NCBI RefSeq assembly: GCF_002157685.2
Contig: NZ_AP026738.1
Coordinates: 4,030,001-4,094,000 of the forward strand
Direction: 5' to 3'
Length of the DNA: 64,000 nt
Origin: Comamonas thiooxydans
GTDB taxonomy: Bacteria; Pseudomonadota; Gammaproteobacteria; Burkholderiales; Burkholderiaceae_C
Under the pieces are notes generated by a model. It saw only the letters and a program-made list of their open reading frames with translations. It did not search any database and was not told the origin of the DNA. This document shows positions 28,204 to 38,646 of the stretch, piece by piece (position 1 is the stretch's first letter; each line of letters opens with the position of its first letter). Made by a program: the position numbers and the translations under genes.

Positions 28204-30518
28204 TAGAAAGATGTTCCGATTTGGAATTGCAGTTTCTGGATTCTATCGCCGGTTTCCTTACGGATTGGCTGAGCATACGCCAAACGCAGAGGGCCCAGCG
28301 GCGAAATCCAACTAATACCGATACCGGTGGAAGCACGCAAGGTTCCCAGATCCATGCTTTCACCTTCCGCCCACACATTACCCACGTCCACAAAGCCGAA
28401 CAGACGCAGTGTTCTGTCATTACCGGCACCTGGGAACGGGACCATGAATTCGCTATTCAAAGTCAGCTTGCGCGTACCACCCAAGGCCAGATTGGTATTC
28501 ACTGAGTCACGACGCCCCAGAGAGCCCTGCTCAAAGCCACGCACCGAACCCAAACCACCCGAATAGAAATTCTTGAAAATAGGATAGGGATTGCCGCCCA
28601 GGCCCTTGCCCCAGCCCAGCTCGCCGTTCAGGGCAATCGTGTACTTCTTGTTCAGCGGAATATATTGCTGAATCTGGTAGTTGGCCTTCGCATAGCGCAT
28701 ATCGCTCATGAACGAGGCTTCCAGATTCACACGCTGATAGCGACCGGCATTGGGTGCCAGGGCACTGTCGCGGTTATCACGAGACCATCCCAGAGTCAGA
28801 GGGATACCAGTCTTGGAGCAGCCTATGTTCTGGCCAGACAGACCACCGCAATACTCGTTATAGACCGCCGGCATGTAGGTGCCAGGCTTGATCTCATTGC
28901 CTTCAACACCGGCACCGAAGAAGATGGTGTCCACTTCGCTGAAGGGCACACCGAAGCGCACGCTGGCACCCTTGGTGATGATCTTGTAGGCGCCATCGTC
29001 ATAGTAGGGACGGATGGTGCGGTAGTACAGGTCATAGGTGCGCGAGATACCGGTATCCGTGAAGTACGGATTGGTTGTCGACACCACCATGGTGCGGTTG
29101 TACTTGCTGGTGTTGACATCCAGACCCAGGTAGTTGCCCGAGCCGAACACGTTTTCCTGCTTGATGCCGAAGGACAGCGAGACCTTTTCAGCGCTGGAAA
29201 AACCTGCGCCCAGCTGGATCGAGCCGGTGGGCTTCTCAACCACATTGATCATCAGATCAACCTGATCGGGAGAACCGGGCACTTCCTGGGTTTCAATGTC
29301 CACCTGGGTAAAGAAGCCCAGACGGTCCACACGGTCGCGCGACAGCTTGATCTTCTGGCCGTCATACCAGGAGGCCTCGAACTGACGGAACTCGCGGCGA
29401 ATCACTTCGTCGCGGGTCTTGTTGTTGCCGCTGACGCTGATGCGACGGATATAGGCGCGACGCGAAGGCTGTGCCTGCAACACGATGGCCACACGATTGT
29501 TGGCGCGATCGATTTCGGGCACGGCCTCCACCTTGGCGAAGGCAAAACCGAAATTGCTGTAATAGTCGGTAAACGCCTTGACGGTCTCGGAAACCTGGTC
29601 GGCGTTATAGGGCTCACCGGGCTTGATCTTGACCAGCGACTTGAACTCGTCGTCACGATCCAGGTAGTTGCCTTCGAGCTTCACACCGGAGACCACATAC
29701 TGATTGCCTTCGTGAATATTCACGGTCAAGCCGATATTTTGCTTGTCCGGAGAGATGGCAACCTGGGTGGACTCCACACGGAACTCCAGATAGCCTCGCT
29801 GCAGATAGTAGGAGCGCAGCGACTCCAGGTCGGCATTGAGCTTGTTGCGAGCGTAGCGGTCGGACTTGGTGTACCAGCTCATCCAGTTGCCTGTGTCCTG
29901 GTCAAACAGGTCCTTGAGCGTCGATTCCTTGAAGGCCTTGTTGCCCACAATGTGGATTTCGTTGATCTTGGCCGGCTCACCTTCGGAGACGGTGAAGGTC
30001 AGGTTCACTCGGTTGCGCTCGATAGGCGTCACCGTGGTCACCACTTCAGCGCCATACAGGCTGCGGTTGATGTACTGGCGCTTGAGCTCCTGCTCGGCAC
30101 GGTCGGCCAAGGCCTTGTCGAAAGGACGGCCATCGGCCAGGCCCACGTCACGCATGGCCTTGAGCAGAGTGTCCTTGTCGAACTCCTTGGTGCCGGCAAA
30201 GTTCACCTCGGCAATGGTGGGACGCTCTTCCACAACCACCACCAGCACATTGCCATTGGCTTCGAGGCGCACGTCCTTGAACAGACCCAGAGCAAACAGT
30301 GAACGAATGGCAGCCGCGCCCTTTTCGTCGTTGTAGTCATCGCCCACGCGCAAAGGCATGGAGGCGAACACCGTACCGGGCTCCACTCGCTGCAAACCCT
30401 CGACGCGGATATCTTGAACTTTGAAGGGCTCCAATGCCCATGCCGCTTGCGCAGCTAAAACCATAGCAGCCAGGGCCGTTGCAGAGCGCACGCCCAAGCG
30501 ATTGAAATGTTTTTTCAT
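28203..30518 (-). CDS. bamA: BamA outer-membrane protein assembly factor
   Basis: A 771-residue Omp85 protein. A signal peptide covers about residues 1-28. Five POTRA repeats run to about residue 425 (first one FKVQDIRVEGLQRVEPGTVF). The 16-strand barrel fills the rest, with the conserved lid-lock motif VRGF in LGSVRGFEQGSLG and a C-terminal Phe (QFQIGTSF). It is the core of the BAM complex that inserts outer-membrane beta-barrels. The rseP-bamA-skp order is the common proteobacterial one. Confidence 0.98.
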   Translation of the reverse strand: MKKHFNRLGVRSATALAAMVLAAQAAWALEPFKVQDIRVEGLQRVEPGTVFASMPLRVGDDYNDEKGAAAIRSLFALGLFKDVRLEANGNVLVVVVEERPTIAEVNFAGTKEFDKDTLLKAMRDVGLADGRPFDKALADRAEQELKRQYINRSLYGAEVVTTVTPIERNRVNLTFTVSEGEPAKINEIHIVGNKAFKESTLKDLFDQDTGNWMSWYTKSDRYARNKLNADLESLRSYYLQRGYLEFRVESTQVAISPDKQNIGLTVNIHEGNQYVVSGVKLEGNYLDRDDEFKSLVKIKPGEPYNADQVSETVKAFTDYYSNFGFAFAKVEAVPEIDRANNRVAIVLQAQPSRRAYIRRISVSGNNKTRDEVIRREFRQFEASWYDGQKIKLSRDRVDRLGFFTQVDIETQEVPGSPDQVDLMINVVEKPTGSIQLGAGFSSAEKVSLSFGIKQENVFGSGNYLGLDVNTSKYNRTMVVSTTNPYFTDTGISRTYDLYYRTIRPYYDDGAYKIITKGASVRFGVPFSEVDTIFFGAGVEGNEIKPGTYMPAVYNEYCGGLSGQNIGCSKTGIPLTLGWSRDNRDSALAPNAGRYQRVNLEASFMSDMRYAKANYQIQQYIPLNKKYTIALNGELGWGKGLGGNPYPIFKNFYSGGLGSVRGFEQGSLGRRDSVNTNLALGGTRKLTLNSEFMVPFPGAGNDRTLRLFGFVDVGNVWAEGESMDLGTLRASTGIGISWISPLGPLRLAYAQPIRKETGDRIQKLQFQIGTSF

Positions 30519-30561
30519 GAGTGGAAATCGCCGCGAATGCGGCCTACCGTAGCGGTAAAAA

Positions 30562-31935
30562 TTAGCCCCAGAGCCGGTTGATATCGTTGAAAAAGGCGAC
30601 TGACATCATCAGCAATATGACTGCGACACCTGCACGCTGCAGTCTTTCAGCCCAGACATCAGAGACACTGCGCCCCGTCAAACCTTCCCAAAGATAATAC
30701 ATCAGGTGCCCACCATCCAGAACGGGCAATGGTAGCAGGTTGAGAACGCCCAGGCTGATGCTGATCAGCGCGAGGAACGACAGGTATTGCACCAGCCCCA
30801 TGCTGGCGGACTTGCCTGCATAGTCTGCGATCGTCAAAGGACCGCTGATATTCTTGAGCGAGGCCTGACCGATCAGCATGCGCCCCATCATGCGCAGCGT
30901 CATGGAGGACAGCTCCCAGGTCTTGTGCACACCGGCGCTCAAGCCATCCAGAAAGCCATGGCGCACCAGCACCATCTCGGGCTGGCTGCCGATGAAGGCA
31001 TTCACGCGTGCCGCAGGCGCCTGACCATCCTTGCCAGGTACTATTTCCGGCTGCACCTGCAGATTCAGACGCTGGCCCGCACGCTCCACCACCCAGGCCT
31101 GCGGCTCGACTCGACCGGATGCTCCCGAGGCACGAATCGCAGCGCGTGCCTGAGCGCCATCCTGAGCTGCCTGGCCATCGATGCTGAGCAGCACATCGCC
31201 TTTTTGCAGGCCCGCCTTTTCTGCGGGGCCACCTGCAACAACCTCTTCTATGACCGGACGACTCCAGGCCCCCTGCAGCCCTACCTTGTCAAAGAAAGCT
31301 GCATCGGGTTCCTTTTGTTGCAAAGAAGCGAGATCGAGCGGCACGACACGCGTCGCGCCATCATGCTCTTGTGTCGCCACCTCCAGCTGCAAGGTCTCAC
31401 CTTCAATGGCAGCCGTCGTGACCAGCCAGCGCAAATCACCCAGGGCACGCACAGGCTGCCACTCCTGGCCTCCCACGGAGGCACGCTGCACCCAGTCGCC
31501 ACTTTGAATACCGGCCTGCTGCAGCAAGCTGCCAGCCGCAGGAGCAGCAAGCCGGGCTGCTGGCTCGTTGACCCCCAACCAGTTGACCACCGTCAGCAGC
31601 GCCACGGCCAGCACCAGATTGGCCGCCGGTCCCGCGGCAACAATGGCTGCACGTGAACGCAGGGGCTGATTGTTGAAGGCCAGGTGTTTTTCCTCGGCCC
31701 TGACCTCGCCCTCACGTTCGTCAAGCATGCGCACATAGCCGCCCAGAGGCAGCGCCGCGATCACATATTCGGTGCCCGACTTCTTGCCGACCCAGCGCAG
31801 CAGCGGCTTGCCAAAGCCCACGGAGTAACGCAGCACCTTGACGCCACAGGCCACGGCAACGCGATAGTGGCCCCACTCATGCACCGCAATCAGAACGCCG
31901 AGCGCCACGATGAAAGCCACAACCGTCAGCAACAC
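30562..31935 (-). CDS. rseP: RseP site-2 zinc metalloprotease
   Basis: A 457-residue inner-membrane protease that cleaves anti-sigma factors (RseA type) and remnant signal peptides. The zinc site HEWGH is in the first membrane helix, the third ligand in LLPLPVLDGGHL near residue 395, and two PDZ-like regions lie between. I chose GTG at 31935 because AAGGAG lies 6 nt upstream. The next codon, TTG, is also possible, and the ATG at 31959 places the ribosome site inside the gene. It follows dxr by 91 bp. Confidence 0.96.
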   Translation of the reverse strand: MLLTVVAFIVALGVLIAVHEWGHYRVAVACGVKVLRYSVGFGKPLLRWVGKKSGTEYVIAALPLGGYVRMLDEREGEVRAEEKHLAFNNQPLRSRAAIVAAGPAANLVLAVALLTVVNWLGVNEPAARLAAPAAGSLLQQAGIQSGDWVQRASVGGQEWQPVRALGDLRWLVTTAAIEGETLQLEVATQEHDGATRVVPLDLASLQQKEPDAAFFDKVGLQGAWSRPVIEEVVAGGPAEKAGLQKGDVLLSIDGQAAQDGAQARAAIRASGASGRVEPQAWVVERAGQRLNLQVQPEIVPGKDGQAPAARVNAFIGSQPEMVLVRHGFLDGLSAGVHKTWELSSMTLRMMGRMLIGQASLKNISGPLTIADYAGKSASMGLVQYLSFLALISISLGVLNLLPLPVLDGGHLMYYLWEGLTGRSVSDVWAERLQRAGVAVILLMMSVAFFNDINRLWG

Positions 31936-32026
31936 CTGAAACTCCTTAATGCCAATCAATGTTTGGAGTGCGCAGCAGGCCGCAAGTTCAACCGCGAGCC
32001 CTCAAGCCACCAAACTCGGCGCCAGA

Positions 32027-33205
32027 TCAGCGCGCCCACTGCCTGGCTATGTCAGCCGCACGCTCGCGGGCTCGCTCATCGAGCGCCATCAACTCTTCCA
32101 GACTGCCCACGACACCGGGTTGCACGGATTCCAGCGTCTGCAGATTGACGGCATGAATGCGGTCAAACGACAGGCGACGCTCCAGGAATGCGGCGACAGC
32201 CACTTCGTTCGCTGCGTTGAGCACCGTGGTCGTTCCCTCGGGCGCGCGCAGCGCCTGCCAGGACAGATGCAGGCCTGGAAAGCGATGCGCATCCGCCTCC
32301 TCGAAGGTCAGCGCCGCCAGCTTGGTGAAATCCAGCACAGGTGCGCCGCTCTCGATGCGCTCGGGCCAGGCCAGACCGCAGGCAATCGGCACACGCATAT
32401 CGGGCGTACCCAGCTGAGCGATCACCGACGAATCCCTGAACTGCACCATGGAGTGCACGATCTGCTGCGGATGGATCACCACCTTGATCTTCTCGGGCGC
32501 CATATCGAACAGCCAGCGCGCCTCGATCACCTCCAGCGCCTTGTTCATCATGGTGGCCGAGTCCACCGAGATCTTGCGCCCCATGGAAAAATTGGGATGC
32601 GAGCAAGCCTGCTCGGGCGTGATTTCGGACAGTGTCGCCGGATCACGCTGGCGGAAGGGACCACCCGATGCCGTCAACAGCAAGGAGTCGACGCGGTCAG
32701 CCCAGGTGCTGCTGTCTTCGGGCAAGCACTGGAAGATGGCCGAGTGCTCGCTGTCGATGGGCAGCAAAGTGGCACCATGGCGTTTGACGGTGTCCATGAA
32801 CAACGCGCCGCCCACCACCAGGGCCTCCTTGTTGGCCAGCAGCAGACGCTTGCCGGCCCTGGCGGCCGCCAGACAGGGCGCCAGACCGGCCGCTCCGACA
32901 ATCGCCCCCATGACGGCATCCACATCGGGGTGCGACGCAATCACTTCAAGAGCATCCCGCTCCTGAAGAACCTGTGTTTGAAGCCCGTTTTGCTTGATTG
33001 CCTCAGCCAGTTGACGAGCATGGGGCGCACTGGCCATCACAGCGAACTGCGGCTTGAACTGCGCGCATTGCCTGAGCATCAGATCCACCTGAGTGGCTGC
33101 ACTCAGCGCGAAGATTTCGTATTGTTCAGGGTGGCGCGCCACCACATCCAGGGTATTGGTTCCGATGGAACCGGTAGAACCCAGAACCGTGATTTTCTGC
33201 TTCAT
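32027..33205 (-). CDS. dxr: 1-deoxy-D-xylulose-5-phosphate reductoisomerase
   Basis: A 392-residue NADPH enzyme, the second step of the MEP isoprenoid pathway and the target of fosmidomycin. Visible are the NADPH-binding VLGSTGSIGTNTLDVV, LLLANKEALVVGG, the metal/substrate segment IDSEHSAIFQCL, TASGGPFR and HPNFSMGRKISVDSATMMNK. It overlaps cdsA by 4 nt. It and uppS in this cluster supply and use isoprenyl units. Confidence 0.99.
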   Translation of the reverse strand: MKQKITVLGSTGSIGTNTLDVVARHPEQYEIFALSAATQVDLMLRQCAQFKPQFAVMASAPHARQLAEAIKQNGLQTQVLQERDALEVIASHPDVDAVMGAIVGAAGLAPCLAAARAGKRLLLANKEALVVGGALFMDTVKRHGATLLPIDSEHSAIFQCLPEDSSTWADRVDSLLLTASGGPFRQRDPATLSEITPEQACSHPNFSMGRKISVDSATMMNKALEVIEARWLFDMAPEKIKVVIHPQQIVHSMVQFRDSSVIAQLGTPDMRVPIACGLAWPERIESGAPVLDFTKLAALTFEEADAHRFPGLHLSWQALRAPEGTTTVLNAANEVAVAAFLERRLSFDRIHAVNLQTLESVQPGVVGSLEELMALDERARERAADIARQWAR

Positions 33206-34059
33206 GGATGCACAAAGGATGAGAGCATCATCGCCAACGGCAGCGTGGGCAGGAGGGCATCAATGCGATCCAGGACACCACCATGGCCGGGCAGCAAGCC
33301 GCTGCTGTCCTTGACACCGACGCTGCGCTTGATGAGGGATTCGACCAGGTCGCCCACTACACTCATCGCAGCCATAAACACCGCAGCCAGCAGCAGGAAC
33401 CAAAGTCCGCGCGACTGCAGCACCGAATAGAAACTGGGAACACCGGCGCCGTAGTGACGATCTGCCCAGCTCCAGACCAGAGCCAGCACAATCACCCCCA
33501 GCATACCGCCCCAGACACCCTCCCAGCTCTTGCCGGGACTGATGGAAGGAGCAAGCTTGTTCCTGGTGAACTTCAGGCCGAAAGTGCGGCCTGCAAAATA
33601 GGCGAAGACATCAGCCACCCAGACCAGCACCAGCACCGACAGCAGGAAGTTGATGCCGATATTGCGCGCCTGCACCACGGCCAGCCAGGCCAGCCACAAT
33701 GCCAGCACGCCGCCGACCAGACGGACTGCTGCCGGAATATGCGGCCAGCCCGTCACGCCAGCGCGCAGCAGCAAAACGCCCCCCAGCACCCAGAGGGAAC
33801 CCGCAATCAGCCACACCGTGGGCAGAGGCTGATCAACCCAGCCGGCCCACCAGGAGCCGGCGCACAGCGCCGTACAGACAGCGCCCAGGCCCAGCGAGCC
33901 TGCCTGCCCAAAACCATTGAGTCGCCCCCACTCCCAGGCACCAGCCGCCATGAACAACAGCATCAGTGCGGCAAAGGGCACGGTGCTGGCCGTATAAAAC
34001 AGTGCCGGCAGCAAAATGGCCAGCAAAATCAAGGCGGTAATGACGCGCTGCTTGAGCAT
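33202..34059 (-). CDS. cdsA: Phosphatidate cytidylyltransferase
   Basis: A 285-residue polytopic membrane enzyme making CDP-diacylglycerol. About eight hydrophobic segments are visible. The family signature lies at the C terminus: SLIKRSVGVKDSSGLLPGHG followed by DRID. It is 14 bp after uppS and overlaps dxr by 4 nt, so the three are probably co-transcribed. Confidence 0.98.
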   Translation of the reverse strand: MLKQRVITALILLAILLPALFYTASTVPFAALMLLFMAAGAWEWGRLNGFGQAGSLGLGAVCTALCAGSWWAGWVDQPLPTVWLIAGSLWVLGGVLLLRAGVTGWPHIPAAVRLVGGVLALWLAWLAVVQARNIGINFLLSVLVLVWVADVFAYFAGRTFGLKFTRNKLAPSISPGKSWEGVWGGMLGVIVLALVWSWADRHYGAGVPSFYSVLQSRGLWFLLLAAVFMAAMSVVGDLVESLIKRSVGVKDSSGLLPGHGGVLDRIDALLPTLPLAMMLSSFVHP

Positions 34060-34073
34060 GGCACCTCTTATGG

Positions 34074-34811
34074 TTAGACCGTCAAGGTGACGGTGGATGA
34101 TGGTTGAATCTGTTCGGAAGTCTGGCCGAAGCGGCGCTCACGACCGCCAAACACGGCAATGGCCTCGTCAAGAGCCGCCTCGTCGAAATCAGGCCACAGG
34201 GCATTGCTGAAAAAAAGCTCTGTATAAGCAGCCTGCCAGAGCAGGAAATTGCTGATGCGAGTTTCACCGCCGGTGCGGATCATGAGATCAGGATCCGGCA
34301 CATGGGCCAAGGCCATGGCCCTGTCCAGATTCTCGGGAGTCAGCTCCAGCCCCTGGGCCACCAGCCTCTGTGCAGCCTGGGCAATATCCCAGCGGCCACC
34401 GTAGTTGAAGCAGACGTTGAGAACCAGGCGCGTGTTGTGAGCGGTGATGCGCTCGGCCTCTGCCAAGCCCTCCCGAACCTTGTCGCTCAGCCCCTGACGG
34501 TCGCCGACAAAGTACAGGCGCACGCCGTCACGGCTGAGTTGAGCGACCTCCTTGGCCAGGGCATTGGCCAGCAGGCTCATGAGCCCCGAGACCTCTTCCT
34601 GAGGCCTGTTCCAGTTCTCGGAGGAAAACGCAAACACAGTGAGCACCTGCACGCCACGCTCGACGCAGGCGCGAGCGCAGCGGCGCAGGGACTCCACTCC
34701 CTGCTTGTGACCGGCAAGACGTGGAAGCAGACGGCGCTTGGCCCACCGTCCGTTGCCGTCCATGATGACGGCAATATGGCGCGGAACCGCGCCGTTTTTC
34801 TTGGATGTCAA
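34074..34811 (-). CDS. uppS: Undecaprenyl diphosphate synthase
   Basis: A 245-residue cis-prenyltransferase. The catalytic Asp18 lies in IAVIMDGNGRWAKRR. Downstream conserved parts are FAFSSENWNRP, NVCFNYGGRWDI and DLMIRTGGETRISNFLLWQ. It makes the C55 lipid carrier for peptidoglycan and O-antigen. It follows frr by 23 bp. Confidence 0.98.
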   Translation of the reverse strand: MTSKKNGAVPRHIAVIMDGNGRWAKRRLLPRLAGHKQGVESLRRCARACVERGVQVLTVFAFSSENWNRPQEEVSGLMSLLANALAKEVAQLSRDGVRLYFVGDRQGLSDKVREGLAEAERITAHNTRLVLNVCFNYGGRWDIAQAAQRLVAQGLELTPENLDRAMALAHVPDPDLMIRTGGETRISNFLLWQAAYTELFFSNALWPDFDEAALDEAIAVFGGRERRFGQTSEQIQPSSTVTLTV

Positions 34812-34834
34812 AAGTGCAGGTCCTTTGGAAAGAC

Positions 34835-35395
34835 TCAGACCGCCATGATGTCCTGTTCCTTGGCCGCCACCAGCGTATCGACCTCGGCAATATGCTTGTC
34901 GGTGATCTTCTGGATTTCGGCTTCGGAGCGCTTCTGATCGTCTTCAGAGGCTTCCTTGTCCTTGACCAGCTTCTTCACGCCTTCATTGGCATCGCGACGC
35001 AGGTTGCGAACGGCAATCTTGGCGTTCTCGCCTTCGTTGCGCGCCAGCTTGGTCATTTCCTTGCGGCGCTCTTCGCTCATGGGAGGCATGGGCACGCGAA
35101 TCAGATCGCCCATGGAAGCGGGATTCAGGCCCAGATCGCTCTCGCGAATGGCTTTTTCGACCTTGGCAGCCATGTTCTTTTCCCAGGGCTGCACGCTGAT
35201 GGTGCGGGAATCCAGCAAAGACACATTGGCCACCTGAGACAGAGGCACCATGGAGCCGTAGTACTCGACATGGATGGCATCCAGCAGCGCGGGATTCGCA
35301 CGGCCGGTGCGCACGCGAGCCAGGTTGTTCTTCAGAGCCTCGATGGACTGACCCATCTTGGTTTCGGTGTTCTTTTTGATTTCAGCGATCGTCAT
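34835..35395 (-). CDS. frr: Ribosome recycling factor
   Basis: A 186-residue protein of normal RRF length. It starts [14 protein letters not shown] and contains [15 protein letters not shown], the domain II segment VQPWEKN, and [15 protein letters not shown]. With EF-G it splits post-termination ribosomes. The frame is open upstream to 35809, but that stretch overlaps pyrH and is not conserved. It follows pyrH by 37 bp. Confidence 0.98.
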   Translation of the reverse strand: MTIAEIKKNTETKMGQSIEALKNNLARVRTGRANPALLDAIHVEYYGSMVPLSQVANVSLLDSRTISVQPWEKNMAAKVEKAIRESDLGLNPASMGDLIRVPMPPMSEERRKEMTKLARNEGENAKIAVRNLRRDANEGVKKLVKDKEASEDDQKRSEAEIQKITDKHIAEVDTLVAAKEQDIMAV

Positions 35396-35432
35396 GTTCT
35401 TGTTCCTTTGCGAGCATTGGGCGGCAAAACGC

Positions 35433-36155
35433 TCAAGCGTACACCAGAGTGCCTTCGTCTTCACCCATGACCACGCGCTTGAGTGCGCCGGGCTTGACGA
35501 TGGAGAACACGCGAATCGGCAGCTTCTGGTCGCGGCACAGCGCGAAAGCCGTGGCATCCATGATGCCCAGATTGCGCGAGATGGCCTCATCGAAAGCCAG
35601 CTTGTCGTAACGCGTGGCCGAAGGATCCTTGACCGGATCAGCCGTGTACACGCCATCCACCTTGGTGGCCTTGAGCACGACTTCGGCGCCGATTTCAGCA
35701 CCACGCAGCGCAGCGGCCGTGTCGGTGGTGAAGAAGGGATTGCCCGTACCGGCAGCGAACACCACGACCTTGCCCTCTTCCAGGTATTGCAGCGCCTTGG
35801 GGCGCACATAGGGCTCGACCACCTGCTCGATACCGATGGCGGACATCACACGAGCCGTCAAACCCTGCTTGTCCATGGCATCTGCCAGAGCCAGGGCGTT
35901 CATCACCGTGGCCAGCATGCCCATATAGTCGGCAGTCGCACGGTCCATACCGACCGAGCCACCGGCCACGCCGCGGAAGATGTTGCCGCCGCCGATCACC
36001 ACGGCAACCTGCACACCCACCTTGGTCACTTCCACGATCTCAGCCACCATGCGCTCGATGGTTGCACGGTTGATGCCGAACTGGTCATCTCCCATTAACG
36101 CCTCCCCCGACAGCTTGAGCAAGATGCGCTTGTGGGCTGGAATGGCGTTGGACAT
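35433..36155 (-). CDS. pyrH: Uridylate kinase
   Basis: A 240-residue hexameric UMP kinase of the amino-acid-kinase fold. It shows [15 protein letters not shown] at the N terminus, [13 protein letters not shown] and the nucleotide-binding [20 protein letters not shown]. The second half carries [19 protein letters not shown]. It provides UDP downstream of the carbamoyl-phosphate/pyrimidine pathway. It lies between tsf and frr. Confidence 0.98.
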   Translation of the reverse strand: MSNAIPAHKRILLKLSGEALMGDDQFGINRATIERMVAEIVEVTKVGVQVAVVIGGGNIFRGVAGGSVGMDRATADYMGMLATVMNALALADAMDKQGLTARVMSAIGIEQVVEPYVRPKALQYLEEGKVVVFAAGTGNPFFTTDTAAALRGAEIGAEVVLKATKVDGVYTADPVKDPSATRYDKLAFDEAISRNLGIMDATAFALCRDQKLPIRVFSIVKPGALKRVVMGEDEGTLVYA

Positions 36156-36199
36156 GGTGTTTCTCCGATGGAAGTTGAATGAGTATGAAAACGGGAGGG

Positions 36200-36231
36200 G
36201 AATAAATCAATCGCGGCTCTAGGCCGCGATT
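36200..36231 (-). terminator. Hairpin between tsf and pyrH
   Basis: Arms AATCGCGGC and GCCGCGATT (36209-36217 and 36223-36231) form a 9-bp stem. On the minus strand only GATTTATT follows, a poor U-tract, so partial termination or RNA processing is more likely than full termination. Confidence 0.4.
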
Positions 36232-36248
36232 GTTGCTAAGGCTTAGGT

Positions 36249-37142
36249 TTAAGCACCAGCCTTGGCTGCTGCCACCTGGGCAGCCACTTCAGCGGCGAAG
36301 TCGTCAGTCTTCTTCTCAATGCCTTCACCCACGACATACATCGTGAACGCCTTCACATTGGTGTTGGCAGCCTTGAGCATCTGAGCCACGGTTTGCTTGC
36401 CGTCAGCAGCCTTCACGAAGACCTGGTCAGCCAGGGACACTTCCTTCAGGTACTTCTGCACGGAGCCTTCCACCATCTTGGAGACGATGTCGGCAGGCTT
36501 GCCGGATTCGGCGGCCTTGCCTTCGGCCACAGCGCGTTCCTTGGCGATCAGGTCAGCAGGCACGTCAGCGGAAGTCAGAGCCACGGGCTTCATGGCAGCC
36601 ACGTGCATTGCCACGTCCTTGGCAGCAGCAGCGTCGCCGTCGAACTCGACCACCACGCCAATGCGGGTGCCGTGCACGTAGGCAGCCAGGCCAGCGCCGC
36701 TGAAAGCCTTGAAGCGACGGAAAGACATGTTTTCGCCGATCTTGCCGATCAGACCCTTGCGCACGTCTTCCAGAGTGGGGCCGTAGCCGTCTTGTTCGTA
36801 GGCCAGGGCGCCCAGAGCGTCCAGGTCAGCGGGATTGTGCTCGGCGACCAGCTTGGCAGCGGCGTTGGCCATGGCCAGGAAGCTGTCGTTCTTGGACACG
36901 AAGTCGGTTTCGCTGTTCACTTCGATCAGGCCGCCCTTGCCGCCGTCGATGAAAGCAGCCACAACGCCTTCAGCAGTCACACGGGAAGCGGCCTTGCCAG
37001 CCTTGGTACCCAGCTTGACGCGCAGCAGCTCTTCAGCCTTGGCCATATCGCCATCAGCTTCGGTCAGAGCCTTCTTGCATTCCATCATGGGGGCGTCGGT
37101 CTTGGCGCGCAGTTCAGCGACCATGCTTGCAGTAATTGCCAT
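36249..37142 (-). CDS. tsf: Elongation factor Ts
   Basis: A 297-residue guanine-nucleotide exchange factor for EF-Tu. The N-terminal UBA-like domain holds [16 protein letters not shown], followed by the core signature [12 protein letters not shown]. The conserved [19 protein letters not shown] lies near residue 185. It is downstream of rpsB after a 108-bp gap with a terminator-like hairpin. Confidence 0.99.
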   Translation of the reverse strand: MAITASMVAELRAKTDAPMMECKKALTEADGDMAKAEELLRVKLGTKAGKAASRVTAEGVVAAFIDGGKGGLIEVNSETDFVSKNDSFLAMANAAAKLVAEHNPADLDALGALAYEQDGYGPTLEDVRKGLIGKIGENMSFRRFKAFSGAGLAAYVHGTRIGVVVEFDGDAAAAKDVAMHVAAMKPVALTSADVPADLIAKERAVAEGKAAESGKPADIVSKMVEGSVQKYLKEVSLADQVFVKAADGKQTVAQMLKAANTNVKAFTMYVVGEGIEKKTDDFAAEVAAQVAAAKAGA

Positions 37143-37186
37143 CGTATTTCTCCAGTATCAGTTCGATTCGTTACAGGATTCCGGCT

Positions 37187-37219
37187 AAAAAAACGGGGCT
37201 ACCTAGAGCCCCGCTTTTT
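37187..37219 (-). terminator. Terminator or attenuator between rpsB and tsf
   Basis: Arms CGGGGCT and AGCCCCG (37194-37200 and 37207-37213) are followed on the minus strand by seven T. It lies about 30 bp after the rpsB stop. Partial termination here would set a higher S2 than EF-Ts level, as known for rpsB-tsf operons. Confidence 0.75.
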
Positions 37220-37250
37220 CTCGCGATGCGGTCGCGCAGCCGGACTTCGC

Positions 37251-38003
37251 TTAGGCGGCGGATTCTTCCACTTCCACGAACTCGTCGCCGTTCTCACCGG
37301 CAGCAGCCTTCACCACGTCGTTCAGACGAGCTTCACGGCCTTCCAGGATTGCGTCGGCAATGCCTTGGGCGTACAGCTGCACAGCCTTGGCGGAGTCGTC
37401 GTTACCAGGGATCACGTAGTCGATGCCATCGGGGTTGTGGTTGGTGTCAACCACGCCGATCAGAGGAATGCCCAGCTTCTTGGCTTCAGCGATAGCGATC
37501 TTGTGGAAGCCCACGTCGATCACGAAAATGGCGTCGGGCAGACCGTTCATGTCCTGAATGCCGCCGATGTCCTTTTCCAGCTTTTCCAGTTCGCGAACGA
37601 ACATCAGCTGTTCCTTCTTGGACATGGATTCCAGACCGGCTTCTTGCTGAGCCTTCATGTCCTTCAGACGCTTGATGGAGGTCTTGACGGTCTTGAAGTT
37701 GGTCAGCATGCCGCCCAGCCAGCGCTGGTCAACGAAGGGCACGCCAGCGCGCTTGGCTTCTTCAGCCACCAGCTCACGGGCTTGACGCTTTGTACCCACC
37801 ATCAGGATGGTGCCGCCGTTAGCAGTCAGCTGCTTGGCGAACTTCTGGGCTTCCTGGAACATCGGCAGGGACTTTTCCAGGTTGATGATGTGGATCTTGT
37901 TGCGGGCACCGAAGATGAACGGAGCCATCTTGGGATTCCAGAAACGAGTTTGGTGACCGAAGTGGACGCCGGCTTCCAGCATCTCGCGCATTGTTACTGC
38001 CAT
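37251..38003 (-). CDS. rpsB: 30S ribosomal protein S2
   Basis: A 250-residue S2 starting [20 protein letters not shown]. Further signature parts are [31 protein letters not shown] and [19 protein letters not shown]. It ends with an acidic tail. It is the first gene of the rpsB-tsf-pyrH-frr cluster. The 225 bp upstream (38004-38228) contain inverted GTTGCAAC-type repeats and an AT-rich promoter region, but no gene. Confidence 0.99.
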   Translation of the reverse strand: MAVTMREMLEAGVHFGHQTRFWNPKMAPFIFGARNKIHIINLEKSLPMFQEAQKFAKQLTANGGTILMVGTKRQARELVAEEAKRAGVPFVDQRWLGGMLTNFKTVKTSIKRLKDMKAQQEAGLESMSKKEQLMFVRELEKLEKDIGGIQDMNGLPDAIFVIDVGFHKIAIAEAKKLGIPLIGVVDTNHNPDGIDYVIPGNDDSAKAVQLYAQGIADAILEGREARLNDVVKAAAGENGDEFVEVEESAA

Positions 38004-38228
38004 GTTAATTACCTCAAAGGTTGGGTCTAAAATCCGGCCCAACGATTGCAGCCGCCTTGAAAAAGCGTTTGCAACACCTTGGATAGGCCGGTTTGCTATT
38101 TGCCTTGCCGACTTAAAAGCAATTGTTGCAACACACAAAACGCCATCGCATCAACCACTTTCAGAGCTTTTCAAGTCAATCCTCACGGACTAACCCTTAG
38201 CAAAGCCGCAAAATTTTAGCACACTGCC

Positions 38229-38626
38229 ATGCAACTCGGCCTCAGTCACGTCGCTCTTGAGATTCGCGAAGGCCGCCAAAGCGCCGCAAGCCTCATGCAA
38301 ATGAGCATTGCTGCCGCGCAAAGCCCCTTGTGCGCCAACGTTTTCAGCCAGACTTTTTTGACGAGGCACGCTGGGCTGCTGCAGAAATGCCATCCACTAC
38401 GCCCTTGGCCATCTCGCTCAAGGAGCTCGCAAGGTGCGCGCAGTGCCGCCAGCTCCCTGATGCTGCAGGCGCGGCCATCATCGGTGGCTTCTCGCCCGCC
38501 GAAAGCCATGCCAGGCACCGACGCCATCTGCAGGATCCCGCCAAAGCCGCACTCTGCGATCCCCGGGTACGCTCGCGCATAGAGCGCGGCGCGAGCATGA
38601 ACGCAGCCGACTATCGCCTGATTGAC
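38229..38626 (+). pseudogene. Amidase pseudogene, 5' remnant
   Basis: The opening MQLGLSHVALEIREGRQSAA looks like the N terminus of an amidase-signature enzyme. The frame then slips at a T-run near 38352 and continues as FDEARWAAAEMPSTTPLA. The following region jumps directly to IIGGFSPAESHARHRR and DPRVRSRIERGASMNAADY, which belong near the C-terminal third of such amidases. The catalytic Lys-Ser-Ser core with the GGSSGG-type motif is missing, so about 200 residues are lost. The remnant ends at ADYRLID, where foreign sequence begins. The enzyme cannot be active. Confidence 0.7.
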
Positions 38627-38646
38627 TGCAAAGATAGGTTGAAACC